Positions 7,167 to 16,781 of a stretch of DNA of 27,862 nucleotides are shown here, one piece after another (within the stretch, counting starts at the first letter, position 1; the number at the start of each line of letters is the position of its first letter). The notes under the pieces are model-generated. The model was given only the letters and a program-made list of their open reading frames with translations. It searched no databases and was not told where the DNA came from. Origin of the DNA: ZC4RG17 sp036259475 (GTDB lineage Bacteria; Actinomycetota; Acidimicrobiia; Spongiisociales; ZC4RG35). The translations under genes and the position numbers were made by a program. The stretch covers positions 1 to 27,862 of the forward strand of contig DATABS010000019.1 of assembly GCA_036259475.1 (NCBI GenBank), written 5' to 3'.

Positions 7167-8092
7167 TCGAGGTACAAAGCCTGACCAAGCGGTACGGCGA
7201 GACGGTCGCCGTCGACGACCTGTCGTTCGAGGTACGGCCGGGCTTGGTGACGGGATTTCTCGGTCCCAACGGTGCCGGCAAGTCGACGACGATGAGGATG
7301 ATCCTGGGACTGGACCACCCCACCGCCGGCCAGGCGCTTATCGACGGACGCCGATATCGGACGCTGAGCCGGCCGCTGCGCGAGGTCGGCGCTCTCATCG
7401 AGTCTGACGCCCTCCATCCCGGGCGGAGCGGCCGTCACCATCTCCGTGTGGCGGCCCGCAGCAACGGTATCCCTATCTCACGGGTCGACGAGGTCCTCGA
7501 GCAGGTGGGGCTCGCCGCCGTCGCCGGGCGGCGGGTCAAGAGCTACTCGCTCGGTATGCGCCAGCGTCTGGGGATAGCGGCCGCCCTGATCGGCGACCCG
7601 GCCGTGCTGCTCTTCGACGAGCCGGTCAACGGTCTCGACGTCGACGGGGTCCGCTGGGTCCGTCACCTCGTCCGCGACCTCGCCGCCGAGAGTCGCACCG
7701 TGCTGGTTTCCAGCCACCTGATGAGCGAGATGCAACAGACGGCCGACCACCTCCTGGTCATTGGGCGGGGACGACTGATCGCCGACGCGAGCACCGACGC
7801 GGTCCTGGCCGGGAGCGGCAGTCGGGCGGTGCGGGTCCGGGCCGCCGATCCGGAAACGCTGCTCGGATCGTTGGCCCGCCTCGCCAGCGCCGAGGTGGAG
7901 CGTCTCGACGACGGAGCGCTGTTGGTTTCGGGCGTCTCTCCGGCGGAAATCGGGGACGCCGCCCGCCACGCCGACGTCACCCTCCACGAACTGACCGAGG
8001 TCTCCAGTTCACTCGAGCAGGCCTTCCTGCAGCTGACGGCCGACGACCTCGATTACGCCAGCCCTACCGGCGAACCGGGGACAGCTCGATGA
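7163..8092 (+). CDS. ABC exporter ATPase, drug/bacteriocin type
   Basis: Cytoplasmic ATPase of an ABC-2 exporter, 309 aa. Motifs: Walker A GPNGAGKS (34-41), signature YSLGMRQR (128-135) in the SLGMRQR form usual for BcrA/drug exporters, Walker B VLLFDEP (148-154) and switch His185 (SSHLMSEM). A C-terminal accessory region of about 100 residues carries the alpha/beta pattern of such ATPases and ends with EVSSSLEQAFLQLT. ATG 7163 overlaps the PadR stop by ATGA; an in-frame GTG 27 bp earlier is less likely. Its stop overlaps the permease start, again as ATGA. The exported compound is unknown. Confidence 0.88.
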   Translation: MIEVQSLTKRYGETVAVDDLSFEVRPGLVTGFLGPNGAGKSTTMRMILGLDHPTAGQALIDGRRYRTLSRPLREVGALIESDALHPGRSGRHHLRVAARSNGIPISRVDEVLEQVGLAAVAGRRVKSYSLGMRQRLGIAAALIGDPAVLLFDEPVNGLDVDGVRWVRHLVRDLAAESRTVLVSSHLMSEMQQTADHLLVIGRGRLIADASTDAVLAGSGSRAVRVRAADPETLLGSLARLASAEVERLDDGALLVSGVSPAEIGDAARHADVTLHELTEVSSSLEQAFLQLTADDLDYASPTGEPGTAR

Positions 8093-8859
8093 CTACCGGA
8101 AGCCTGGGTTCGAATGAAAGCACCTTCACCGTGTTCCGTCGGGCCGTGACGGCCGAGTGGACGCGGCTGTGGACCCTGCGGTCGACCTGGTATTCGTTGC
8201 TCGCCGCCGCTGGTCTGATGCTCTTCGTCGGCGGGGCGGCCGGGATCGGTCACACCGGAACGGATCCGGCTCCGATCTGGGAGCCGGCGCAGATCGCCAT
8301 CGTGCCCGGCCAGTTTGCGTTCCTGCTCGTCGTGCTGCTGGCGGTGACCGGTGAATACTCCACCGGTGCGATCCGCAGCACTCTTCAGTGGGTTCCTCGC
8401 CGGGGGATCCTGCTCGTGGCCCGCACCCTGGTGCCGGTGGCGTTCGTCACGGTCTGCGCGGTGGTCGTGTCCGCCGCCACCGGCCTCGTCGCCTGGGCCT
8501 TCGTGGGGGAATCCGCCGAAGTGGTCGCCGGTGATATCGTCACCAGCCTGGGCCGGATTGGCCTGGTGGTCGCATTCGGCGGCCTGCTGACCGCCGGAAT
8601 CGCCCTGACCTTGCGCAGCACCGCCGGCACCCTGACGGTGATCTTCTTGCTCATGTTCGTGCTGGTGGTGGCCCTGGGTAACTCGGGAGTGAGTTGGCTC
8701 ACCGCCATCAGCGAGCACCTGCCCGGCCGGGCCATCGTCGTCATCGTCGCCGACCAGGGAGCGCTGAGCACGAAGACCATCGCCACCGTGATGGTGGGAT
8801 GGTCGGCGGCTGCCTTGTCCGCCGGCGGTTGGTCGCTGATCCGGCGCGACGCCACATGA
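8089..8859 (+). CDS. ABC-2 type permease of the PadR-linked exporter
   Basis: Membrane subunit, 256 aa, with about six hydrophobic segments. After a short cytoplasmic N-terminus (AVTAEWTRLWTLRSTWYS), typical of ABC-2 permeases, come a first membrane helix, a short extracytoplasmic stretch, and EYSTGAIRSTLQWVPRR, the amphipathic cytoplasmic segment found after helix 2 in this family. It overlaps the ATPase by 4 bases, so the two are translationally coupled and form one transporter. It is followed after 58 bp by a small membrane protein. The family is clear; the substrate is not. Confidence 0.84.
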   Translation: MTTGSLGSNESTFTVFRRAVTAEWTRLWTLRSTWYSLLAAAGLMLFVGGAAGIGHTGTDPAPIWEPAQIAIVPGQFAFLLVVLLAVTGEYSTGAIRSTLQWVPRRGILLVARTLVPVAFVTVCAVVVSAATGLVAWAFVGESAEVVAGDIVTSLGRIGLVVAFGGLLTAGIALTLRSTAGTLTVIFLLMFVLVVALGNSGVSWLTAISEHLPGRAIVVIVADQGALSTKTIATVMVGWSAAALSAGGWSLIRRDAT

Positions 8860-8917
8860 CCGATGAGAGCCGAAGCCGGGTAGACCCGGCCCCCGAACTC
8901 CACAGGAAGGAATGCCC

Positions 8918-9307
8918 ATGACACCCAAGAGCACCTACCGGTTAGCCGCCGCAGCCGCCGTCGGGACCGCCTTGTTCCTCCTGTGGGGGATGGGCGCCCT
9001 CGGCATCGTCGGCGTCGAGGGCGACCGCGCCGACCTGATGTATCTGGGAGCGCTGGCGCTCGGCCTCGGCGGCGCCATCGTCGCTCGCTTCCGTCCCCGC
9101 GGCATGGCCCGGGCGATGGGCGTGACTGCGGTTGCCACATTGGGGGTCGGCCTGGTCGCGCTCGTGCTGGGCAAGCATCAGGCCGAGTACAGCTCGGTGG
9201 CCGAGATCCTCGGTCTCAGCGGGATGTTCGCCCTCCTGTTCGGCGGGTCGGCGTGGCTGTTTCGGTCGGCGGCGAGGCGGGATGGGTCCGACCTAGGAAG
9301 ACCCTGA
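8918..9307 (+). CDS. Small four-helix membrane protein, unknown function
   Basis: Of 129 aa, most is hydrophobic in four segments (about 8-27, 38-56, 66-82 and 99-116), joined by short charged loops; the tail is Arg/Asp-rich. I do not recognise the family. ATG 8918 is preferred over an ATG 6 bases upstream because AGGAAGG (8904-8910) then lies 7 bases away. It follows the exporter permease by 58 bp on the same strand and is probably the last gene of the PadR-exporter operon. It may be an accessory or immunity-like membrane partner (inference). Confidence 0.65.
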   Translation: MTPKSTYRLAAAAAVGTALFLLWGMGALGIVGVEGDRADLMYLGALALGLGGAIVARFRPRGMARAMGVTAVATLGVGLVALVLGKHQAEYSSVAEILGLSGMFALLFGGSAWLFRSAARRDGSDLGRP

Positions 9308-9363
9308 TCCGCCAAGGCGAACCGGATAGCCGGCGAGAGTTCGGGCGGCTCTCGAGCGCTCCG

Positions 9364-9369
9364 TACAAT
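9364..9369 (+). promoter_or_regulatory. Candidate -10 box for the DUF1801 gene
   Basis: TACAAT lies 52 bp before the ATG at 9422, within a 114-bp gap. A TTCGGG stretch 18 bp upstream is only a weak -35. Support is the near-consensus -10 box alone. Confidence 0.28.
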
Positions 9370-9421
9370 CGTCAGGTCCGCCGGGCGTACACGAAGGTGT
9401 TTCTACTCGCAGGGGGTTGGA

Positions 9422-9817
9422 ATGGCAGACCAGACGACGGACGCTTCAGAGCTGATAGACGAGAGGATCAGGGAGCTGGGCGATTGGCGGGGTGAGACGC
9501 TCGGCGCAGTGCGGTCGATCATCCATGAAGCCGATCCCGACATCGTCGAGGAGTGGAAGTGGGCGAAGGCCACCAGCCCCGGTACACCGGTCTGGTCCCA
9601 CGACGGCGGGATCTGTACCGGCGAGACTTACAAGAACGTGGTGAAGTTGACCTTCTTCAAGGGGGCCGCTTTGAACGACCCGGCGGGCCTCTTCAACTCC
9701 AGCCTCGGCGGCAAGGTCAGGCGTGCCATCGACATCAGAGAAGATGACGAGATCGACTCGGCCGCCTTGGAGGACCTCGTTCGAGAAGCCGTGGCGCTGA
9801 ATCGAGCGGGCAAGTAA
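9422..9817 (+). CDS. DUF1801 domain protein
   Basis: A 131-aa cytoplasmic protein that reads as the DUF1801 (YdhG-like) fold. Seen: an N-terminal helix ending with ETLGAVRSIIHEADPDIVEEWKW, then the strand pair PVWSHDGGICTGETYKNVVKLTFFKGAAL and a C-terminal helix DSAALEDLVREAVALNRAGK. The pairing of EEWKW with VWSHDG and VKLTFFKGA is the usual core of this family. The biochemical role of the family is not established. A GGGGGTTGG tract lies before the ATG. It sits alone between the exporter operon and the UvrA-like gene, with 114 and 214 bp gaps, so it is probably monocistronic. Confidence 0.78.
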   Translation: MADQTTDASELIDERIRELGDWRGETLGAVRSIIHEADPDIVEEWKWAKATSPGTPVWSHDGGICTGETYKNVVKLTFFKGAALNDPAGLFNSSLGGKVRRAIDIREDDEIDSAALEDLVREAVALNRAGK

Positions 9818-10031
9818 CGCTCCGGCTGAGCGACCACCAGCCGAACCCGCGGCGGGCTGTAGACAGGACGGCCGGCCGACGTCTACCACCGGCAGGCCGG
9901 AGGGGGCCAGGCGGAGATTCCCGTGTGCGGTGAAACAGGTCACCGAATCGATCAGGAATCGAGAAGCGCCCTCGCTGCGCGGCGCATAGGGTGACCGACG
10001 TCGAGATCCGCTGACCCGCCGAGGAGACCCG

Positions 10032-12421
<2,390 letters not shown>

Positions 12422-12425
<4 letters not shown>

Positions 12426-12908
12426 CCCAGCCCAGGCTGGCGCGATCTGCTCGCACGATCAGTTGGATCGAGTTCGCCGAACAAGAGCCCGAGCTGGCCC
12501 GTTTCGGAACAGATCGGTTGACGGCCGCCCCCGCCTACCTGGCTACCGTCGCCTGGTCGGGGTTGCCTCGCGTGCACCCCGTGACACGTCTCCTGCGCCC
12601 ATTCGGCCTTTTCCTGTACATGGAACCGACCTCTCCCAAGCCGGGATCTCCGCGAGCGGGAATGGTTCGCCATGCACAGCGCCGATCCGGACGACGCGGG
12701 GACGGGTGGCGATTTCTCGGTCACCGGCCGCGGCGTCCCGGTGGAAGATCGAGACAGATGGGAACAGGTGGCCGAGACCTCGAGCTACCGGCCGCTCGAC
12801 CGTTACGTCCTGTTCGAACAGCAGGTGAGCGAGGCCCGCTGCAACGGCTACGGCGACGTGGCCCTGCCGGCGACCCGGAGATGGTCGGTCGACCGGCTCG
12901 GCGGCTAG
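12422..12908 (+). pseudogene. PPOX-type flavin-binding protein gene with a frameshift
   Basis: Two adjacent frames together spell one pyridoxamine-5'-phosphate-oxidase-like protein of about 160 aa. The first frame starts at ATG 12422 (ATGA overlap with the uvrA-like stop) and reads through FAEQEPELARFG, YLATVAWSGLPRVHPV, a core beta-barrel strand, and LFLYMEPTSPK. The second frame continues as DLREREWFAMHSADPDD, GDFSVTGRGVPVED, and SSYRPLDRYVLFEQQV to TAG 12906-12908. The shift is near 12640-12650 and equals one extra base (or two missing). It may be a true inactivating mutation or an assembly error. If repaired, it would encode a small flavin- or F420-binding oxidoreductase or sensor, coupled to the UvrA-like protein. 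Confidence 0.7.
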
Positions 12909-13122
12909 CGGCTCTCAGCTGGCTGCTTCGCAATCGGGTCGCAAGCTGGATGTCGTCCGCCGACCCTGCGATGGGCTGTCCTGCGCCACTCGAAGCCGAA
13001 CTCCGGGGGAGAGCCAAAGCCAGTCGGTGGAACAGCCTGCGCGCCTCGAACTGGTTTCGGCAACGGCCAACTCACCTAGGCCGACGGCGTCGGGCGGGCG
13101 AGGACCTTTCCTCTGTAGTGCC

Positions 13123-13701
13123 TCAACCGCCGATCTGGCTGCCGTCGGGTGCCACCAGGAACCAGACGCCTCCCACACCCTGGCCGTTGGTGTCGCCGGG
13201 CGCTTCGTCGGGGGCGTAGTAGTACAGCGGCCACCCGTCGTAGGTCACCTGCGTCTCGCCGTTGGGGTGCTGGGCGGTTCCGAGCAGAGAGGCGTCGACG
13301 CCGTCGCCGGCCGTCACGTCCCCGGTGAGGGGCGGCCACGTTTCGGCGCAGCCTTCCGTGCAGGTGCTGGGCTCTCCCTGGGTGTCCTGGGTGAAGAGAT
13401 ACAGCGAGAAGCCTTCCCCGTCGACGAGGATCGTTCCCTCGTCTGACTCGGCGACGGCCACGGTCTGGCCATCAGCCATCGTGGTCATGTCCGACGCCCC
13501 GGTGGTATCGGAGGCGGCGGTGGTATCGGCCGCCATGGTCGTGTCGGCGGCGGCGGTCGTGTCGGGAGCCGCCAGTGTCGTGTCGGCCGGCTCGGTGGCG
13601 GCGGTGGTGTCGTCGGGGACGGTCGTGTCTTCGGCGGCATCTCCCCCGCAGGCGGCCAACACCAGCAGGCACGCACCCATCAGCGCTGAAAGCTTCCTCA
13701 T
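13123..13701 (-). CDS. COG4315 lipoprotein with two secreted repeats (Lipoprotein_15)
   Basis: Membrane-anchored surface lipoprotein, 192 aa. The signal peptide ends VLAAC, so Cys18 is lipidated. Residues 21-75 are a DTT-rich low-complexity spacer with units such as DTTAA. The C-terminal half has two copies of the PF03640-like repeat: about 88-125 (VDGEGFSLYLFTQD, with Cys114 and Cys118 and ETWPPL) and about 148-187 (VTYDGWPLYYYAPDE, GVGGVWFLVAPDG). The function of the family is unknown. An AAGGAGGG tract precedes the ATG. It is divergent from the PCD/VOC gene across about 100 bp, and convergent to the PPOX remnant across 214 bp of DNA in which I see no gene or clear terminator. Confidence 0.85.
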   Translation of the reverse strand: MRKLSALMGACLLVLAACGGDAAEDTTVPDDTTAATEPADTTLAAPDTTAAADTTMAADTTAASDTTGASDMTTMADGQTVAVAESDEGTILVDGEGFSLYLFTQDTQGEPSTCTEGCAETWPPLTGDVTAGDGVDASLLGTAQHPNGETQVTYDGWPLYYYAPDEAPGDTNGQGVGGVWFLVAPDGSQIGG

Positions 13702-13805
13702 TCTCTTCCCTCCTTGGTCACCCCGCTATACGGCCCGCATCGGCAGCCGGTTCGCCGTCGATGTCACAATGACGGACGGAGTCTCGGCGTTGTAGGAGGT
13801 AGGTG

Positions 13806-14471
13806 ATGACCGAGAGGAGAACCACGGCCAAGGCGTTCCACGAGGCCGGGGGCGTGGAGGACTGGCGTGTCCTCTTCTGGGGTGCCTACGCCTTCTACCG
13901 GGTTGCGTCGTTCGCCGAGGGGGCCCGCTTCGTGGCGGCCATCGCCGAGGCCGCCGAAGCCACCGGTCACGCTCCCGACGTCGACCTGCGGCCGGAGGGA
14001 GTGACGATCCGCACGTTCTCGCGGGAGGACGGCGCCCTGAGCGAGAGCGACATCGAGCTCGCCCGACGGATCTCCGCCGCGGCCTGGGATCTGGGACTGG
14101 AGCCCGACCCGTCGCAGGTGCAAGCGGTCGGGATCGCCATCGCCCAGGACATCGACGCCGACGTGAGGCCGTTCTGGTCCGCCGCCTTCGGCTACCGCGA
14201 TCTGGGTGAGGAGGATGCCATCGACCCGCACCGGCGCAACCCGCACCTCTGGTTCCACGAGCTCGACCCGCCCAAACCGGGCCGGGGCCGGATGCACATC
14301 GACGTCAGCGTGCCCGCCGACCAGGCGGAGGCTCGGGTGCAGGCCGCCCTGGCGGCGGGCGGGCGCGTCGCCGACTCGCAGGCACCCCGGTGGTGGACGC
14401 TGGCATCCCCCGAGAACCACGGCGTCGACATCGCCGCCTGGCCGGACTTCGAGGACTACGACGAGGAATGA
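13806..14471 (+). CDS. Pterin-4a-carbinolamine dehydratase-like domain fused to a VOC domain
   Basis: Two-domain protein, 221 aa. Residues about 8-98 follow the PCD/PhhB pattern: YAFYRVASFAEGARFVAAI, EATGHAPDVDLRPEGVTIR, and ALSESDIELARRI. Residues about 103-217 are a glyoxalase/VOC (Glyoxalase_6-like) half: VGIAIAQDIDAD, FWSAAFGYRDLGE, NPHLWFHELDPPK, GRMHIDVSVPAD and DIAAWPD. In the PCD half, the catalytic pair His-His is His-Ala and the third catalytic His (the THE segment of the mammalian enzyme) aligns with Phe, so dehydratase activity is doubtful. AGGAGG (13794-13799) lies 6 bases before ATG 13806, which decides the start over GTG 13803. Such fusions occur in actinobacteria; their function is not settled. 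Confidence 0.75.
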   Translation: MTERRTTAKAFHEAGGVEDWRVLFWGAYAFYRVASFAEGARFVAAIAEAAEATGHAPDVDLRPEGVTIRTFSREDGALSESDIELARRISAAAWDLGLEPDPSQVQAVGIAIAQDIDADVRPFWSAAFGYRDLGEEDAIDPHRRNPHLWFHELDPPKPGRGRMHIDVSVPADQAEARVQAALAAGGRVADSQAPRWWTLASPENHGVDIAAWPDFEDYDEE

Positions 14472-14489
14472 GGCGTCACGCCGGGCGCG

Positions 14490-14518
14490 TTGGTGACCAC
14501 CGGGCCCATTGGTAGTCT
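14490..14518 (+). promoter_or_regulatory. Candidate promoter of the RidA-family gene
   Basis: TTGGTG (14490-14495) and TAGTCT (14513-14518) are separated by 17 bp, a good fit to a vegetative sigma promoter. Transcription would begin near 14525, about 27 bases before the TTG start. Confidence 0.4.
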
Positions 14519-14551
14519 CACCGCTCTTTGTCCCTGAGAGGAGCGGTCACA

Positions 14552-14944
14552 TTGGGTCATAGCGAGCGCATCGTCCCCACTCCCGAACTGGGGGAGCCGG
14601 AACAGTTCGGGTACTCGAACGTGGTGAAGGCGGGCAACCTGGTCTTTCTGGCCGGCCAGTGCGCCATCGACGCCGACTACAACTCGACCGGCGACTTCGC
14701 CGAACAGTCGCGCGAAGCGCTGGAGCGGGTCATTCAGGCGGTCGAAGCCGCCGGGGGCACCAAGGACGACATCGTCACCATGACGGTCTACATGCTCGAT
14801 GTTCGCAAGGGCCGGATCTTCACGGAGATCCGCAAGGAGATGTTCGGACGGGACTTCCCGGCCAGCACCGTGGTGGGTGTCGCCCAGCTCATGCCGCCCG
14901 ACGCTCTCGTCGAGGTGACGGCGATGGCGGTCCTTTCCGACTGA
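14552..14944 (+). CDS. RidA (YjgF/YER057c/UK114) family protein
   Basis: Trimeric RidA-fold protein, 130 aa, normal length. Seen: the YSNVVKAGNLVFLAGQ strand pair, the acidic helix FAEQSREALERVIQAVEAAGG, DIVTMTVYMLDV, FPASTVVGVAQL and ALVEVTAMAV. The family deaminates reactive enamines or imines from PLP enzymes. Here the substrate-binding Arg105 of E. coli RidA is Ser105, while the later Glu (Glu121) is kept, so it is unlikely to be a classical RidA and may act on another substrate. TTG 14552 is chosen because GAGAGGAG lies 8 bases upstream; a TTG at 14528 lacks that site. It converges on the next operon with a 16-bp gap. Confidence 0.85.
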   Translation: MGHSERIVPTPELGEPEQFGYSNVVKAGNLVFLAGQCAIDADYNSTGDFAEQSREALERVIQAVEAAGGTKDDIVTMTVYMLDVRKGRIFTEIRKEMFGRDFPASTVVGVAQLMPPDALVEVTAMAVLSD

Positions 14945-14960
14945 AACAGCCTCCGGCGGC

Positions 14961-15902
14961 TCAGCCGCGGGCGCGCTCCAGATAGCGGGTGGTGAACAGA
15001 GTCGTGCCGGCGGAGACCAGGGCGTCGATGTCTTGCTTGGACTCGAACCCGCCGAACTCCTCTCTGAGGGCGAGCACGTTCCGCACCGCCTCGGGGTCTA
15101 TCTCGCCGTTGGGGACGTTCCCCACGCCGGGACGGACCTGCACGTCGTAGAGCTGGGCCGCCAGGTCCTCCGACGTGTTGGGTGCCCGTTGGAGTAGGTC
15201 CTCGCATTCCTCTCTGTTCGCCGGGTCGAATACCCAATCCGACGCCGCCAGGTAAGCCGCCACGAAGTCGGTAACGAGATCCTCGTTCTCACTCAGCCAG
15301 TCCCTGCGGGCCGCGGCCCAAACACCGAGGTAGGGATCGGCTATGTCGGAAACCGAATCGAGGAGGCGGAAGCCCCGGTTGGCGGCCCGGGTCTCGAAGC
15401 CTCCGCTCATCAGCGTGGCGGCGAAGTCGCCGTCGCCTTCCACCATCGCCATGAAACGGTCGTAGACCCCGCCCGTGAGAACGATGTCGTAGTCCCGGTC
15501 CCTTTCCAGGCCGTGGTTGGCCAGGATCTTGTAGATCACATACGCAAAGCCGGATTCGGGGGCATCCACCGAGATGGTCTTGCCGGCCAGGCCGGCGATG
15601 GAGTCGATCTCGGGCCGGGCGACCACGACCAGGTACATCCCGTAGTCGAGGCCGAGAAAGCCCTGGGCGTCGATCTTCGAGCCGATCGGATTCGACTCGT
15701 TCAGGTGATAGTTGGCGGTGTTGTCGGGTGAGGTCTGGACGACGTCGTAGCGGCCGTCGGACAGGTACTCGGCCTGCTGGATCGAGGAAGTGACCTGGCC
15801 GAACTCGACTTCGACGTCGTGGTCGGCGTAGAAGCCCTTCTCCTCGGCGGCGAGCATCGGCAACGACCGATAGAAACCTCCCAGGTGTATGCGTCTCGAC
15901 AT
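14961..15902 (-). CDS. NMT1/SsuA-type binding-fold protein without signal peptide
   Basis: A 313-aa protein with the fold of NMT1/ThiY/SsuA binding proteins: IHLGGFYRSLPMLAAEEKGFYADHDVEVEF, YDVVQTSPDN, IAGLAGKTISVDAPESGFAYV, DFAATLMSGGFE and LAASDWVFDP. It begins MSRRIHLGG with no hydrophobic segment or lipobox, and the upstream permease ends only 30 bp away, leaving no room for a missed leader. A GGAGG tract lies 8 bases before the ATG. It is the last gene of the operon whose first gene encodes a normal lipoprotein of the same class. It has no CCCFC motif, so it is not a Thi5-type pyrimidine synthase. It may be a cytoplasmic ligand sensor, a scavenging partner or an enzyme; the role is unknown. 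Confidence 0.8.
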   Translation of the reverse strand: MSRRIHLGGFYRSLPMLAAEEKGFYADHDVEVEFGQVTSSIQQAEYLSDGRYDVVQTSPDNTANYHLNESNPIGSKIDAQGFLGLDYGMYLVVVARPEIDSIAGLAGKTISVDAPESGFAYVIYKILANHGLERDRDYDIVLTGGVYDRFMAMVEGDGDFAATLMSGGFETRAANRGFRLLDSVSDIADPYLGVWAAARRDWLSENEDLVTDFVAAYLAASDWVFDPANREECEDLLQRAPNTSEDLAAQLYDVQVRPGVGNVPNGEIDPEAVRNVLALREEFGGFESKQDIDALVSAGTTLFTTRYLERARG

Positions 15903-15932
15903 CGTTTCAACCTCCGCTGTTGTCGACGGTTC

Positions 15933-16781
15933 TCATTTCGGTGTCACGTTGTCCGCCTGCCAGAACACCAGCTTGCGCCGGGCGATCACCACGAGGCGAT
16001 GCAACAGGAATCCCTGGATCGACAGGATGGCGATGGCCGAGAAGCCGTCATCGAGGCGGAAGAGCTCCTGGGCGAGGAGTGTGACGTACCCCAGGCCGGC
16101 GTTGCCGGACATGAACTCGCCGATCACCGCCCCGACCGCCGAGAACAGCATGGCGGTTTCGAATCCGGCGAACAGGTAAGGGAGGGCCGTGGGGATTCGG
16201 ACCCTCCACAGGATCTGCAACCTCGTGGCGCCCAGCGACCGCATCAGCCGAAGATCGTCGCGGTCGGTGGCGGCCAGACCGGCCATGGTGTTGACGATGA
16301 CCGGGAAGACGGCGATGGCAACCGCCATCACGACCTTCGAGGCCATGTCGAAGCCGAACCAGATCACGACCATCGGGGCGAAGGCGATCCGGGGTGTGGC
16401 GTTGGCCGCGACGACGTAGGGATACGTCGCCCGCTGCAGGGTGCGGAACTCGGACAGGGCCGCGCCGATGGCCACGCCGATCACGACAGAGAAGAAGAAC
16501 CCGACCACGATCTCGACCAGCGTCGTGTAGAAGTGGGTCCACATGGGTCCGCCGGTGACGATGTCCAGGAGGTCCCGGCCCAGCTGAGCGAGGACCTCCG
16601 ACGCCCGAGGCAGCAGAAAGCTCGGGATGATTCCGCTGGCGGTGAGCGCCTCCCATGTCCCGAGAAAGATGAGGAGAGCCGCCGTCTGCAGCGAGGCGGT
16701 GCGGGCGACGGCTCCGAGGCGCCCGCCGGCGTCGGGGGAGGTGAGTCGCTCCATCGCGTGGGTGTCGAAGTCCGTTTTCAT
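15933..16781 (-). CDS. ABC importer permease, SsuC type (second system)
   Basis: BPD-type permease, 282 aa, about six membrane segments. The EAA loop is visible around LRLMRSLGATRLQILWRVRIPTALPYL, followed by AGFETAMLFSAVGAVIGEF. A cytoplasmic N-terminus of about 30 residues precedes the first helix. The ATG overlaps the ATPase stop as ATGA, so translation is coupled. It pairs with the ATPase at 16778 and the lipoprotein at 17579. The substrate is not readable; membership in the nitrate/sulfonate/pyrimidine-precursor/riboflavin-precursor class is clear. Confidence 0.88.
   Translation of the reverse strand: MKTDFDTHAMERLTSPDAGGRLGAVARTASLQTAALLIFLGTWEALTASGIIPSFLLPRASEVLAQLGRDLLDIVTGGPMWTHFYTTLVEIVVGFFFSVVIGVAIGAALSEFRTLQRATYPYVVAANATPRIAFAPMVVIWFGFDMASKVVMAVAIAVFPVIVNTMAGLAATDRDDLRLMRSLGATRLQILWRVRIPTALPYLFAGFETAMLFSAVGAVIGEFMSGNAGLGYVTLLAQELFRLDDGFSAIAILSIQGFLLHRLVVIARRKLVFWQADNVTPK

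Noticed and set aside
9334..9354. CGAGAG/CTCTCG stem with a 9-base loop after the exporter operon
   Set aside because: A possible terminator stem, but short, with no T-run; not strong enough to annotate.
9859..9886. GTAGAC/GTCTAC arms around a CGGCCGGCCG core upstream of the UvrA-like gene
   Set aside because: Short arms with a 16-base spacer in GC-rich DNA; I could not link it to a regulator or promoter.
14945..14970. GCGGC-TCA-GCCGC stem between the convergent RidA gene and importer operon
   Set aside because: Five-base arms and no T-run, mostly within coding sequence; not a convincing terminator.
14961..15902. Thi5-like pyrimidine phosphate synthase as the identity of the leaderless protein
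   Set aside because: The CCCFC motif of Thi5 enzymes is absent and the protein has almost no Cys.
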